Below are positions 31,506-39,541 of a DNA stretch of 64,000 nt, in pieces. The notes under the pieces were generated by a model that was given only the letters and a program-made list of their open reading frames with translations, had not been told where the DNA came from and ran no database searches. The stretch is from Citrobacter braakii. GTDB lineage: Bacteria > Pseudomonadota > Gammaproteobacteria > Enterobacterales > Enterobacteriaceae. The first letter of the stretch is position 1, and each line of letters begins with the position of its first letter. The translations under genes were made by a program, and so were the position numbers. Where the stretch lies: positions 37,730 through 101,729 of the forward strand of contig NZ_NAEW01000014.1 of assembly GCF_002075345.1 (NCBI RefSeq). The letters are read 5' to 3'.

Positions 31506-31936
31506 CCGCGCACCCTCCTTTTAACGCCGCGAACGGCCCAGCCCAACAGCGGCAGATGCTCATAAAGCATCTCACCCGCGTCGTAGTAATCTCGCTGGCG
31601 AAAAATCTTATCGCCATGCGTCTCTACCATTGAACATCCCGGCAAAGATCGTATTTCTCCGCCAGCAATGCGCGGATGCGACCAGTACATGGTCCACGTC
31701 ACGGCAAACCGCCCGCTCTCACATAGCGGAGGATCTATGGCAAAACGGCAAGCGTTTACATTTGCCAGGAGGTGCGAAAAATAGCGCTGGATGGCAAACA
31801 GCCCGTTATGTTCCCCGAAGGGATCGACAAGTACTGCATGCTCGTCGTACAACCCAGCAAGCGCGGGGACGGGCTGGCGATCCAAACTGGCGTAGTAATC
31901 CATAAACCTGTCGATAACGGATGGCTGTGCGCGCAT
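31502..31936 (-). CDS. SnoaL/NTF2-like protein, first gene of operon
   Basis: 144 residues from ATG 31936 (MRAQPSVIDRFMDYYASLD), with AAGGG upstream; a longer frame to 31975 runs into the putative promoter and is rejected. Small alpha+beta fold of the nuclear-transport-factor-2 type (YDEHAVLVDPFGEHNG, VTWTMYWSHPRIAGGE). Members bind small hydrophobic ligands or act as isomerases. First gene of the nine-gene unit; its stop overlaps the SDR start. Confidence 0.82.
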   Translation of the reverse strand: MRAQPSVIDRFMDYYASLDRQPVPALAGLYDEHAVLVDPFGEHNGLFAIQRYFSHLLANVNACRFAIDPPLCESGRFAVTWTMYWSHPRIAGGEIRSLPGCSMVETHGDKIFRQRDYYDAGEMLYEHLPLLGWAVRGVKRRVRG

Positions 31937-31979
31937 AACTCTTACCCTTAAGTGAACCACATGACGTCGCGGCATAATT

Positions 31980-32015
31980 AAAACTTACACAAACACTTTA
32001 ATTTGTCCAAGTTTT
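31980..32015. promoter_or_regulatory. Putative MerR-family operator over the lipid-operon promoter
   Basis: Inverted repeat AAAACTTACACAAA (31980-31993) and TTTGTCCAAGTTTT (32002-32015), 12 of 14 positions matching, 8-base spacer. On the operon strand it overlaps a possible promoter: TTGGAC as -35, 17 bases, TAAGTT as -10. It lies 44 bases upstream of the first gene. The MlrA/BluR-type regulator encoded next door is the obvious candidate ligand. Promoter and binding are inferred. Confidence 0.55.
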
Positions 32016-32141
32016 TGCTGGAGATTTTTTATAACCTCATTTAATTCAATAAATTAAAAATTTATTTTTTTGAGTAAAATTATCCAACAGCCACTAATAC
32101 AGTGGCCAGTCGACACACACAGGAAAGGTAATCACAGAGGA

Positions 32142-32870
32142 TTAAAGCGGGATCACATCGAGGAAATTAACCTGCTGTTGCCAGAGGTCTATCTGTTTTT
32201 TACGCGCTGCGGTGAGCTTACCAGACGTCACTAACAACCATTTGCGCTCGGGGAAAATCTCAGGAGCAAGCGTCGCGGGCGGTACGGGAAGCACATCAAT
32301 GCGATGCCCCTGTCCCGTGCGGCAAAGCGCTTCAAGCCAGATCTCGCAGGGGTCCGTAAGATGCCAGCCGGTAATCAGGTAGTTATCGCCCGGCGCACGC
32401 TTATCCCCTTCCAGGCAAAACGAGGTGTAAGAAATAATAATACCATCGAGGATTTCACGCAGCGTCATTATAGCCGGCACATTAGCTGAGACTTGGCTTC
32501 GCAGAGGGCGCAAAACCTCACTCACCAATTCAGGGCGAGGATACTCGCGGCCTGCGTCATAAATAAGCTGGCGCAGGGTTTCAATTTTCCCTTCGTTCAG
32601 CCGCTGCAGCATACTCTCCTGCAGGGCGAGCCAGTTATTTGTTCGCCTGGCTCCAGGGCGGGCCAGCAGCGGTTTTACCTGGCTTATCGGTACGCCTTTT
32701 TTCACCCAATCGAGAATTTTAAGCGCCTGCTGAATATCGTCATCGTTATACAACCGGTGCCCACCATCCGTACGCTGTGGTTTGAGAAGTCCATAACGAC
32801 GTTGCCAGGCGCGCAACGTCGTGGCGGTTATTCCACAAAGCCGCGCAAATTCACCGATGGAATAGGACAT
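32142..32870 (-). CDS. MerR-family regulator of the MlrA/BluR type
   Basis: 242 residues from ATG 32870 (MSYSIGEFARLCGITATTLRAWQRRYGLL). The N-terminal winged HTH (residues 1-70) is near-identical in its recognition region (RAWQRRYGLLKPQRTDGGHRLYNDDD) to E. coli MlrA (YehV) and BluR (YcgE). The C-terminal domain has the length of those proteins and looks like a degenerate cobalamin-binding fold, without the DxHxxG motif of light-sensing CarH. It is a third paralogue of the type, transcribed in the same direction as, and 205 bases upstream of, the lipid operon it probably controls. Confidence 0.88.
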   Translation of the reverse strand: MSYSIGEFARLCGITATTLRAWQRRYGLLKPQRTDGGHRLYNDDDIQQALKILDWVKKGVPISQVKPLLARPGARRTNNWLALQESMLQRLNEGKIETLRQLIYDAGREYPRPELVSEVLRPLRSQVSANVPAIMTLREILDGIIISYTSFCLEGDKRAPGDNYLITGWHLTDPCEIWLEALCRTGQGHRIDVLPVPPATLAPEIFPERKWLLVTSGKLTAARKKQIDLWQQQVNFLDVIPL

Positions 32871-33101
32871 ACAGAACACCTGATAACAAAGAATAGCCTT
32901 AATATACTACGAACTACGTTGGATTAGATAAGTTAAAACTACTTACCTTACGATTGCTAAATATCATACAATCGCCTTCAGGGAGACGTTAAGCAAAAAT
33001 ATCTGAGATTAGTACGCAATTTGTTGATCAATTCTAACTAATTGATATGTTTTAACTATTAACCTTACGGTTTCTTGGAAGCTATTGTTCCGAACATATT
33101 T

Positions 33102-33563
33102 TTACTTTTTGAAGATTTTCCCCTGCGTTCCGGCATCCGTATCCCGCCAGACATCCTCACCTTTCACCCGACGATCTCCCTGGATAGTATAAATCACCAT
33201 CCCCTGCTTGAACTGCAGCACACCATCTGATTTTGTGGCATGTACGCTCTTTCCATTGACGATGACTTTGTCATTTTTATCAATACTGATGCTTGCAACC
33301 GTAACACCGCTATCACTCAAAGCTAACCACTTACCTGCATAAGGACTGGTTGCTGATGTTGTGGTATCGCTGCTTTCATTAACAAAACCAGCTTTTGCAT
33401 TTTCATCTTTAGATTTGTTGATATCACAACCCTGCGCTTCAGAGACCTGAGTACAACCAGACTGCTCAAGTTTGTACCGATAATCTTTATTGATAGCCCA
33501 TGTAGTGGATGTGAACAGTACAGAAGCTACTGACAGGCAAATAATTACCCTTTTTGTACACAT
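33102..33563 (-). CDS. Secreted protein of unknown function
   Basis: 153 residues with a clear signal peptide (MCTKRVIICLSVASVLFTSTTWA, cleavage near residue 23). The mature part has two nearby cysteines (SGCTQVSEAQGCD), a Ser/Thr-rich linker and a C-terminal beta-rich domain (GKWLALSDSGVTVASISID, DGVLQFKQGMVIYTIQGDRR). Probably periplasmic. I do not recognise the family. Base composition is lower in GC than the backbone, consistent with acquisition. It stands alone between the regulator and a cyclase gene. Confidence 0.72.
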   Translation of the reverse strand: MCTKRVIICLSVASVLFTSTTWAINKDYRYKLEQSGCTQVSEAQGCDINKSKDENAKAGFVNESSDTTTSATSPYAGKWLALSDSGVTVASISIDKNDKVIVNGKSVHATKSDGVLQFKQGMVIYTIQGDRRVKGEDVWRDTDAGTQGKIFKK

Positions 33564-33818
33564 AGTGCGACCTTACGATGATAAGCCCAGAAGAGAAGCA
33601 GCGCATAGCTGCCCTTCTAAAATCTTAGTCAAGATCGTAGATACCTGTTATAAAAAGAGTGTCACCATTCGATTTTTTGATAAATTTTTAAGCAGTAAGG
33701 GGCGATGAGCAAGATAGTTATTCAAATACCGGCTGCTGTTGCTACGGTACAATGTAGAAAACTAATCAAGGCCGAATAGCAACCCTCTTTATGCGTAAAA
33801 AGACGAAAAGATAATGCG

Positions 33819-35297
33819 ATGTTAAAAATGAAAGAAAACAACGTTAATATCAACCGAATTCACTTCCTTTATGAGGCGTTGGCCAAGAGACATTCTTCTC
33901 CTGAAGATAAATACCTGGCTATTCTGAATGAAGGATTAAAAGCCTTTGACCTGTCTCTTGGTATTATTAGTCAGATAGAGGGTGAGCGTTACTCTCTACT
34001 TGCGGTTTCACCAACAAGTGGAGACATTTCAGCTGGTATGGTGTTTGAACTGAAAAACACTTATTGTCAACAAGTGGTCAGAGAAAGAAGAATAATAAGC
34101 GTTGAACATGCAGGAACACATCCTGACTTTAATTCCCATCCGGTGTACATTGGTATGAGGCTGGAGAGTTATATCTCAGCGCCAATATGGGTGAGAGAAA
34201 AATTATGGGGTACAATCAATTTCTCTTCCACTCAGATAAGATCCATATCATTCTCTGAGGATGACTATGAATTCATTAGTTTAATGGCTGAGGGTATTGG
34301 TTCGTTAATCGAGATCAATTTATTAATCAGTGAAAATGAAATTGTTATTTCAGCACTACAAAAAAACAATGACATACTCGAATCTATTTTTAAAAATTCA
34401 ACTATCGGGATGGCGCTGGTAGCCTCTTCTGGCCAATGGAAAAAAGTCAACAATTCACTGACCCGCATGCTGGGATATACTGAAGACCATCTGCTTTCTA
34501 TCAATTTTCAAAATATAACCCACCCCGATGATTTAAGCACTGATTTAAAACAATTAGATGCTCTTTCTCGAGGAAAAATTCCCTTCTACCAACTAGAAAA
34601 GAGATATCTGACAGCAACAGGGAATTATATCTGGATACTTCTGAGTGTTTCTTTGGTACGCGAAGATAATGGTGAAGTCAAATATTATATTGCTCAGATA
34701 CAAAGTATTAATGAGCGTAAAACGATGGAAATTGAGCTCAAAAAGCAAAAGGAAGAATTACACAAAATTAATACTATGCTTGAGCGAATGGCTACTGAAG
34801 ACAGCCTGACAGAGATTGCGAATCGCCGAAAGTTTATGCGCTGGTTTGAGAATGAAATGACCAGAATTGCGCGAGATCCCGTACCTGTGTCAATTGCCAT
34901 TGCCGATATCGATTTTTTTAAATCATATAATGATTCCTATGGCCACCAGGAAGGTGACTATGCACTTAAGAATATCGCCAAAGAACTTAGCCATAACCTA
35001 CGAAGCCAAGATAAGGTCGCACGATTTGGCGGTGAGGAATTTATCATGCTTTTCCCTGAAACGGATGAAAAAGACTGTTTTTTGGCTTGCGAAAGATTAA
35101 GGAAAAGCATTGAGAAACTGAGTTCGCTCAGAAGATCGGTCACGATCAGTATTGGTGCAGTGACATACCATCCGAGAGAAGGGAAGCTTATTACCTTTGA
35201 TGATTTATTGAAAGTGGCAGACACCAAACTCTATGATGCTAAAAGGTCTGGGCGAAATAAGGTAAAAGTAGTCAATTTAGCAGACCATCAGGACTAA
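33819..35297 (+). CDS. GAF-PAS-GGDEF diguanylate cyclase
   Basis: 492 residues with no membrane segment. GAF domain about 25-170 (SYISAPIWVREKLWGTINF), PAS/PAC about 180-305 (MLGYTEDHLLSINFQNITHPDD, then YYIAQIQSINERK), coiled linker, GGDEF domain about 325-485. Catalytic GGEEF is at 404-408, metal Asp in IADIDFFKSYND, and the inhibitory I-site RSQD at 395-398 is intact. Cytosolic sensor making cyclic-di-GMP, probably with product inhibition. A second ATG three codons inside is an alternative start. AT-rich, probably acquired. Confidence 0.9.
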   Translation: MLKMKENNVNINRIHFLYEALAKRHSSPEDKYLAILNEGLKAFDLSLGIISQIEGERYSLLAVSPTSGDISAGMVFELKNTYCQQVVRERRIISVEHAGTHPDFNSHPVYIGMRLESYISAPIWVREKLWGTINFSSTQIRSISFSEDDYEFISLMAEGIGSLIEINLLISENEIVISALQKNNDILESIFKNSTIGMALVASSGQWKKVNNSLTRMLGYTEDHLLSINFQNITHPDDLSTDLKQLDALSRGKIPFYQLEKRYLTATGNYIWILLSVSLVREDNGEVKYYIAQIQSINERKTMEIELKKQKEELHKINTMLERMATEDSLTEIANRRKFMRWFENEMTRIARDPVPVSIAIADIDFFKSYNDSYGHQEGDYALKNIAKELSHNLRSQDKVARFGGEEFIMLFPETDEKDCFLACERLRKSIEKLSSLRRSVTISIGAVTYHPREGKLITFDDLLKVADTKLYDAKRSGRNKVKVVNLADHQD

Positions 35298-35378
35298 TCT
35301 AGTGGTCTTTCTTGCTATCGGTAAGTGTGCTTACTATACATGGAGCAGCATTCACAAACTCGCTACAGGAGTATATTG

Positions 35379-35645
35379 ATGAAGGTAGAACTTAAGAACG
35401 TTAATGGAGAAAACCAGCCTATGGACGTGACATCTCTAATTATCACACTGAGTAATGGTGAAACAATAGAAATTAGTGAAGAGAAACAAGGCCGCCCCGC
35501 GCACCTGTCGGAAGGCATAACCATCTGGGGCGGCCGTATACCCCAGGAGAACGCTAGCCTTGAAGAACTGAAGGAGTCAACCCGAATGCTGGGGATATAC
35601 CCGTTGGCAGCTAATACCCTGCATCTTTTTCCATTGAAAAAATAA
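35379..35645 (+). CDS. Unknown small acidic protein
   Basis: 88 residues from ATG 35379 (MKVELKNVNGENQPMDV) with AGGAG seven bases upstream. Predominantly beta at first (SLIITLSNGETIEISEE), with a Gly-rich turn (EGITIWGGRIP) and a short C-terminal helix. No signal peptide or membrane part. It follows the GAF-PAS-GGDEF gene by 81 bases on the same strand. Not recognised. Confidence 0.55.
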   Translation: MKVELKNVNGENQPMDVTSLIITLSNGETIEISEEKQGRPAHLSEGITIWGGRIPQENASLEELKESTRMLGIYPLAANTLHLFPLKK

Positions 35646-35949
35646 TCTGGTGATGGCGTAAGAACCTGTGCTGCTGTTTCCAAAAGTATAATTAGCACTC
35701 AAGGTCCGCTTGGCACAAAGCAGACGCCCATCCTCACGCGAATGCTTTGCCCTTTCCTTATCAACAACCGAATAGCTTGCCCCACAACCATGGTTTTTTA
35801 TTAGAATTGTTGCCATATAATAAATCAAAATAAATTGATTTTATTAAATACCTATCAGATATCTATATGGTCACCGTGAATTCTTTCTGCATTTCCTCGG
35901 GTTGCGGTCGGTATAAATAAATGCTGCCTTCCATGACAGCATGTGGATA
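35646..35949. other. Gap between small unknown gene and BCCT transporter gene
   Basis: 304 bases between convergent genes. A short inverted repeat ATGCTG ... CAGCAT around 35922-35941 lies just after the transporter stop and may be its terminator, but it has no T-run. The short leftward frame at 35577-35828 overlaps the small gene antisense. I see nothing else. Confidence 0.45.
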
Positions 35950-37953
35950 TTAACGAACCAGGTGCAGGAAGTGCAGATGTTTTTCATACTGGTCGAGTAT
36001 GTCATTAATAAGCTGTTCCTGATTCCAGCCCATCACATCATAATTTTGACCACCTTCTTTGAGATAGACCTCAGCGCGATAATATCGATGTTGTTCAGCA
36101 TGATGCTCATCATTATCCATCGCAGCCAGGGCGAATGTCGGAGAGTTATACCCGCGAAGCCTCACTTCATAAATATAATTCAGCTCGTTGCCCAAATCGA
36201 CTTCAAGTCGAATACGATCATCGGCAGCGTCACTGATATGGCTTATCGTCCCCTGCTTGTTCAGTTCTTCCTGAACGAGCGTCATGGCGGGTTGGATAAC
36301 GTCGTCCATAAAGCGTTTCACAAGAGAACGCTTCGGCAGATAAGCTATATTGCGCAACCTTCTCTGCCACGGAATTGGGTTACGTGCAGCCGTCGGAGCA
36401 ATAGTCGCCATGCTCAGGCTTTCACGCTTAGTCAAATCCCGACGCAGGGCTTTTAACAGTCCGTATATGGATATCAATAAGATAGCTGAGAAGGGTAATG
36501 CACTTGCTATTGTCACCGTTTGCAGCGCGCTTAGCCCTCCTGCAAGGAGAAGCGCAATAGCAACAATTCCCATGAGCGAGGCCCAGAAGATTCTCTGCCA
36601 GACGGGTGTGTTTGCCACCCCACCTGATGCCAGAGTATCTACAACCATTGCCCCCGAATCAGCAGATGTGACAAAGAAGACAATGACCATCGCCATTGCA
36701 ATGAATGACAGTACGGAGGAGAACGGGAAATGCTCCAGGAAATTGAACAGGGCCAGAGCAACATCCTGCTGAACGGTATTGGCGAGGTCAGTCGCCCCCT
36801 GGTTCATAATAAGATAGATCGCGCTGTTACCAAATACCGTCATCCACATGAGCGTAAAGCCGGCAGGAACAAACAGCACACCGGTGACAAACTCGCGAAT
36901 GGTTCGGCCGCGGGATACCCGTGCGATGAACATCCCCACAAACGGCGACCATGAAAGCCACCATCCCCAATACAATAATGTCCAGCCTCCCAGCCAGTTG
37001 CTCGACTTAGGTTCATACGCGTAAAGGTTGAACGTTTTACTCACCAGTTCTGAAAGATAACCACCCGTATTTTCCACAAATGACTTCAGCAGCAGCACGG
37101 TTGGTCCCAGACACAGGACCAGCGCCAGCAGCAACAACGCCAGGCCCAGATTGAGCTCAGACAGGATGCGTATTCCCTTGTCCAGGCCCGACACCACTGA
37201 AATCGTCGCTAACCCCGTGATGACCACGATCAGAATGACCTGCACAGTTTCATTAATGGGTATCCCGAAAAGATGGTTCAAACCGGCATTCACCTGCAAA
37301 ACACCGTAACCCAACGATGTAGCAACGCCAAAGACCGTGCCTATAACAGCGAAAATATCAACCGCATGGCCTACAGGCCCGTATATGCGATCGCCAATAA
37401 TGGGATAGAGTGCGGAGCGCAGCGTTAAAGGCAAACCGTGACGGTAACTGAAGAACGCCAGAATCAGCGCCACAATGGCATAGATTGCCCATGCATGCAG
37501 GCCCCAGTGGAAGAAGGTCAGACGCATTGCTTCCTTCGCTGCCGCAACGGTCTCTGGAGTGCCGACGGGAGGCGAAAGATAATGCATCACAGGTTCGGCA
37601 ACGCCAAAGAACATCAGGCCGATCCCCATCCCTGCCGAAAAAAGCATCGCAAACCAGGAGTGGTAGCTGAAATCAGGCTGCGCATGGTCCGGGCCCAGCT
37701 TGATATCGCCGTAGCGTGAGAGTCCCAAGAACGTGACACTCAGTAAAATCAGGGCCACAGCCAGGATATAGAACCAGCTGGCATTCGTGAAGATTTGTTG
37801 TTGAAGTAGTTTAAAATTTTTGTCGGCGACATCCGGGAATACGGCGGCAAAGGCGACAAGAAGGAAAATTAACAAAGCAGATGTAAAGAACACTGCTTTG
37901 TTAATCTGGCTTTTAGACTTCTTTGGGATTATATCATTTTCACTCATAATCAT
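35950..37953 (-). CDS. BetT-like choline/betaine (BCCT) transporter
   Basis: 667 residues (a second ATG two codons in, MSENDIIPK, is equally possible). Twelve membrane helices, with the BCCT signature WTLLYWGWWLSWSPFVGMFIARVSRGRTIREF and the substrate-box motif GMGIGLMFFGVAEP. The roughly 150-residue cytosolic C-terminal tail (DILDQYEKHLHFLHLVR at the end) is the osmosensory extension of BetT-type carriers. Proton- or sodium-driven uptake of choline or a related betaine, for osmoprotection. No betABI genes are nearby, so the imported compound may not be oxidised by a linked pathway. Confidence 0.9.
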   Translation of the reverse strand: MIMSENDIIPKKSKSQINKAVFFTSALLIFLLVAFAAVFPDVADKNFKLLQQQIFTNASWFYILAVALILLSVTFLGLSRYGDIKLGPDHAQPDFSYHSWFAMLFSAGMGIGLMFFGVAEPVMHYLSPPVGTPETVAAAKEAMRLTFFHWGLHAWAIYAIVALILAFFSYRHGLPLTLRSALYPIIGDRIYGPVGHAVDIFAVIGTVFGVATSLGYGVLQVNAGLNHLFGIPINETVQVILIVVITGLATISVVSGLDKGIRILSELNLGLALLLLALVLCLGPTVLLLKSFVENTGGYLSELVSKTFNLYAYEPKSSNWLGGWTLLYWGWWLSWSPFVGMFIARVSRGRTIREFVTGVLFVPAGFTLMWMTVFGNSAIYLIMNQGATDLANTVQQDVALALFNFLEHFPFSSVLSFIAMAMVIVFFVTSADSGAMVVDTLASGGVANTPVWQRIFWASLMGIVAIALLLAGGLSALQTVTIASALPFSAILLISIYGLLKALRRDLTKRESLSMATIAPTAARNPIPWQRRLRNIAYLPKRSLVKRFMDDVIQPAMTLVQEELNKQGTISHISDAADDRIRLEVDLGNELNYIYEVRLRGYNSPTFALAAMDNDEHHAEQHRYYRAEVYLKEGGQNYDVMGWNQEQLINDILDQYEKHLHFLHLVR

Positions 37954-38217
37954 TTATTCCATTAATTTAAATCCGCATTGGATAAAGGGTACTACCACTC
38001 ATAGAGTAGCAAAGTTCAACTGACAATGCGGCATTAATCGGAACGCATGGTGCAACGAGGTTCGATACAAATCATCTTATATATTCATATTTTTAAAGGG
38101 CTCCTTAGCTAGTCAGCCTTCCACTTCTTGGGGCATTAAATTTGCATAATCTGCATCAGACTTGGGATATACGTTAATTGAAGCAATATTGAGTACGAAT
38201 GACCAGCGTCTGCTTCT

Positions 38218-38293
38218 GGGCACATAGCAGCCCTTAAGACGGCGGCTCGTCGTCATGGGGAGGTCGGAGATTCAAATCCTCTCGCGCCGACCA
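38218..38293 (+). pseudogene. Degenerate tRNA-Pro (GGG) copy, probable attachment-site remnant
   Basis: The 3' half (GTCGGAGATTCAAATCCTCT, then CGCGCCGACCA) matches the T-arm and acceptor end of enterobacterial tRNA-Pro(GGG), and CGTCATGGGG upstream matches its anticodon region. The anticodon stem is shortened, the T-stem has a mismatch, and the 5' acceptor strand cannot pair. It is therefore not a functional tRNA. Phages with integrases of this type often recombine at tRNA 3' ends, so this likely marks one prophage end. Confidence 0.7.
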
Positions 38294-38668
38294 AAAATCA
38301 TTTAGGAACCAGCCTGTTACGGCTTTTTTTATCCCTGCTGTCTGAGCGGGGGAAACTCCGGGGAATAACTGGGGAGAAACACAACCATAACTTTTAAATT
38401 TGCCTGGCAGTACAGTGACTGTGTAGTGGATGATTAAAAACCGGGTGCCTGCTGACATTCACAGACACCCGTAATCACACAGCGGTGCATATTTTGGATA
38501 CGCTATATCCTTAGCGCGTGGCTAAATTTATAGTCATTACAAAGACGATTGTCATTAAATATCTGTGATTGATATCTAATATTTTTAACTAAAATATTAC
38601 CAATATCATAAGTGGCTAAATAACCACCAAACAAGCATAATTATCCTTTCCCATTGATTTGTTTCTAT
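38294..38668. other. AT-rich non-coding stretch at the prophage left end
   Basis: 375 bases after the tRNA copy. The leftward open frame here (38234-38458) reads the tRNA antisense and is a well-known false gene. The part after 38480 is very AT-rich. No gene seen. Confidence 0.5.
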
Positions 38669-38914
38669 CTACATCGCCGGACAATCATCAAACTCCGCGT
38701 TCCTGGCATCATTAATGATGTAAGTAATCACCCCGAATATAGCAGGTACAGAACCGTAACCGTCATCATCTACTGGTAGCGCCTCCCTTCTCCCGCTCTC
38801 CAGATTAATCAAGTGGGGTTGAGGATGAGTCCGATATCGCTTGATCCTGAACTCCCCGTCGATTGCACAAATCAGCAGTGAGCCATCGCAGGCAGTAAGT
38901 GACGCATCTAACGA
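38669..38914 (-). pseudogene. umuD-like gene, C-terminal fragment
   Basis: About 81 residues of an S24 (LexA/UmuD) peptidase: DASLTACDGSLLICAIDGEF, then RIKRYRTHP with the catalytic-lysine segment, and AIFGVITYII at the end. The N-terminal cleavage region and the catalytic serine segment are missing, because a deletion joint near 38915 fuses it to the tailspike gene in another frame. Not functional. The longer frame to 38983 starts inside tailspike sequence. Confidence 0.75.
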
Positions 38915-39485
38915 TTTTATCGCTTGCCGGATTAGGCCCTCCACTATTTGCACCGACTGCATTCGACTGTCCGGTAATGACAATAATGAAGATTTTCTGA
39001 GCCAGTATCTCCCCCAGCGTCAAATCACCCAGTCCTACCAGCCAGGCCCCATCCGGTAGCGCCAGTTCCTGACGCAGCATGTCAGCGTCCATCAGGACCA
39101 GATGTTTAACATCCTCTGCCCAGCTTATGGCATCCGTTCCGCGGGTGGTGAACGGAACATCCGTTGCTGTGTTCAGCCTCCAGAACTGCCCCTGATACCG
39201 GATTGTCTGATTTCGTGCAGTGAAAGTAAGAGGACCGTCCTCGTAATCGCCGAGAAAGTCATATCCGGACTTAACAAGAAATTCCTGAAAGGCAGCAGAA
39301 AAGCGGGCAAGTTGTTCCTCATGAGCTGACTCCATGCCGTGCCAGGTTTTACGGGAATGTCCAAGACGATCATTACGTCGATCATTCACCTGGTCATTCA
39401 TCAGATAATCCATGTTTTGCGCGTTATCGTTAAGGTCTTTTGCAGCAGCAGATCCCAGCGGGTTGCCGGTGTTATAAGTCGTCAT
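38805..39485 (-). pseudogene. Phage tailspike/tail fibre gene, truncated at a deletion joint
   Basis: Starts MTTYNTGNPLGSAAAKDLND, the conserved virion-binding N-terminus of many enterobacterial tailspikes. Residues about 1-155 are this head; after it comes IIVITGQSNAVGANSGG, the GQSNA motif of SGNH/SASA carbohydrate esterases that deacetylate surface polysaccharide. Genuine sequence stops at about residue 190 (ASDK), near 38916, where the frame runs antisense-out-of-frame through the umuD fragment. The receptor-degrading part is lost, so the product cannot be a working adhesin. Confidence 0.75.
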
Positions 39486-39541
39486 ATGAGCCTCATAAAC
39501 GAAAAAACCCGCCGAAGCGGGTGATAATTAAATAGGTGACA

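Noticed and set aside
38234..38458. 74-codon leftward frame ending SAREDLNLRPPHDDEPPS
   Set aside because: It reads the tRNA-Pro copy antisense; this peptide ending is a familiar false gene call beside tRNA genes.
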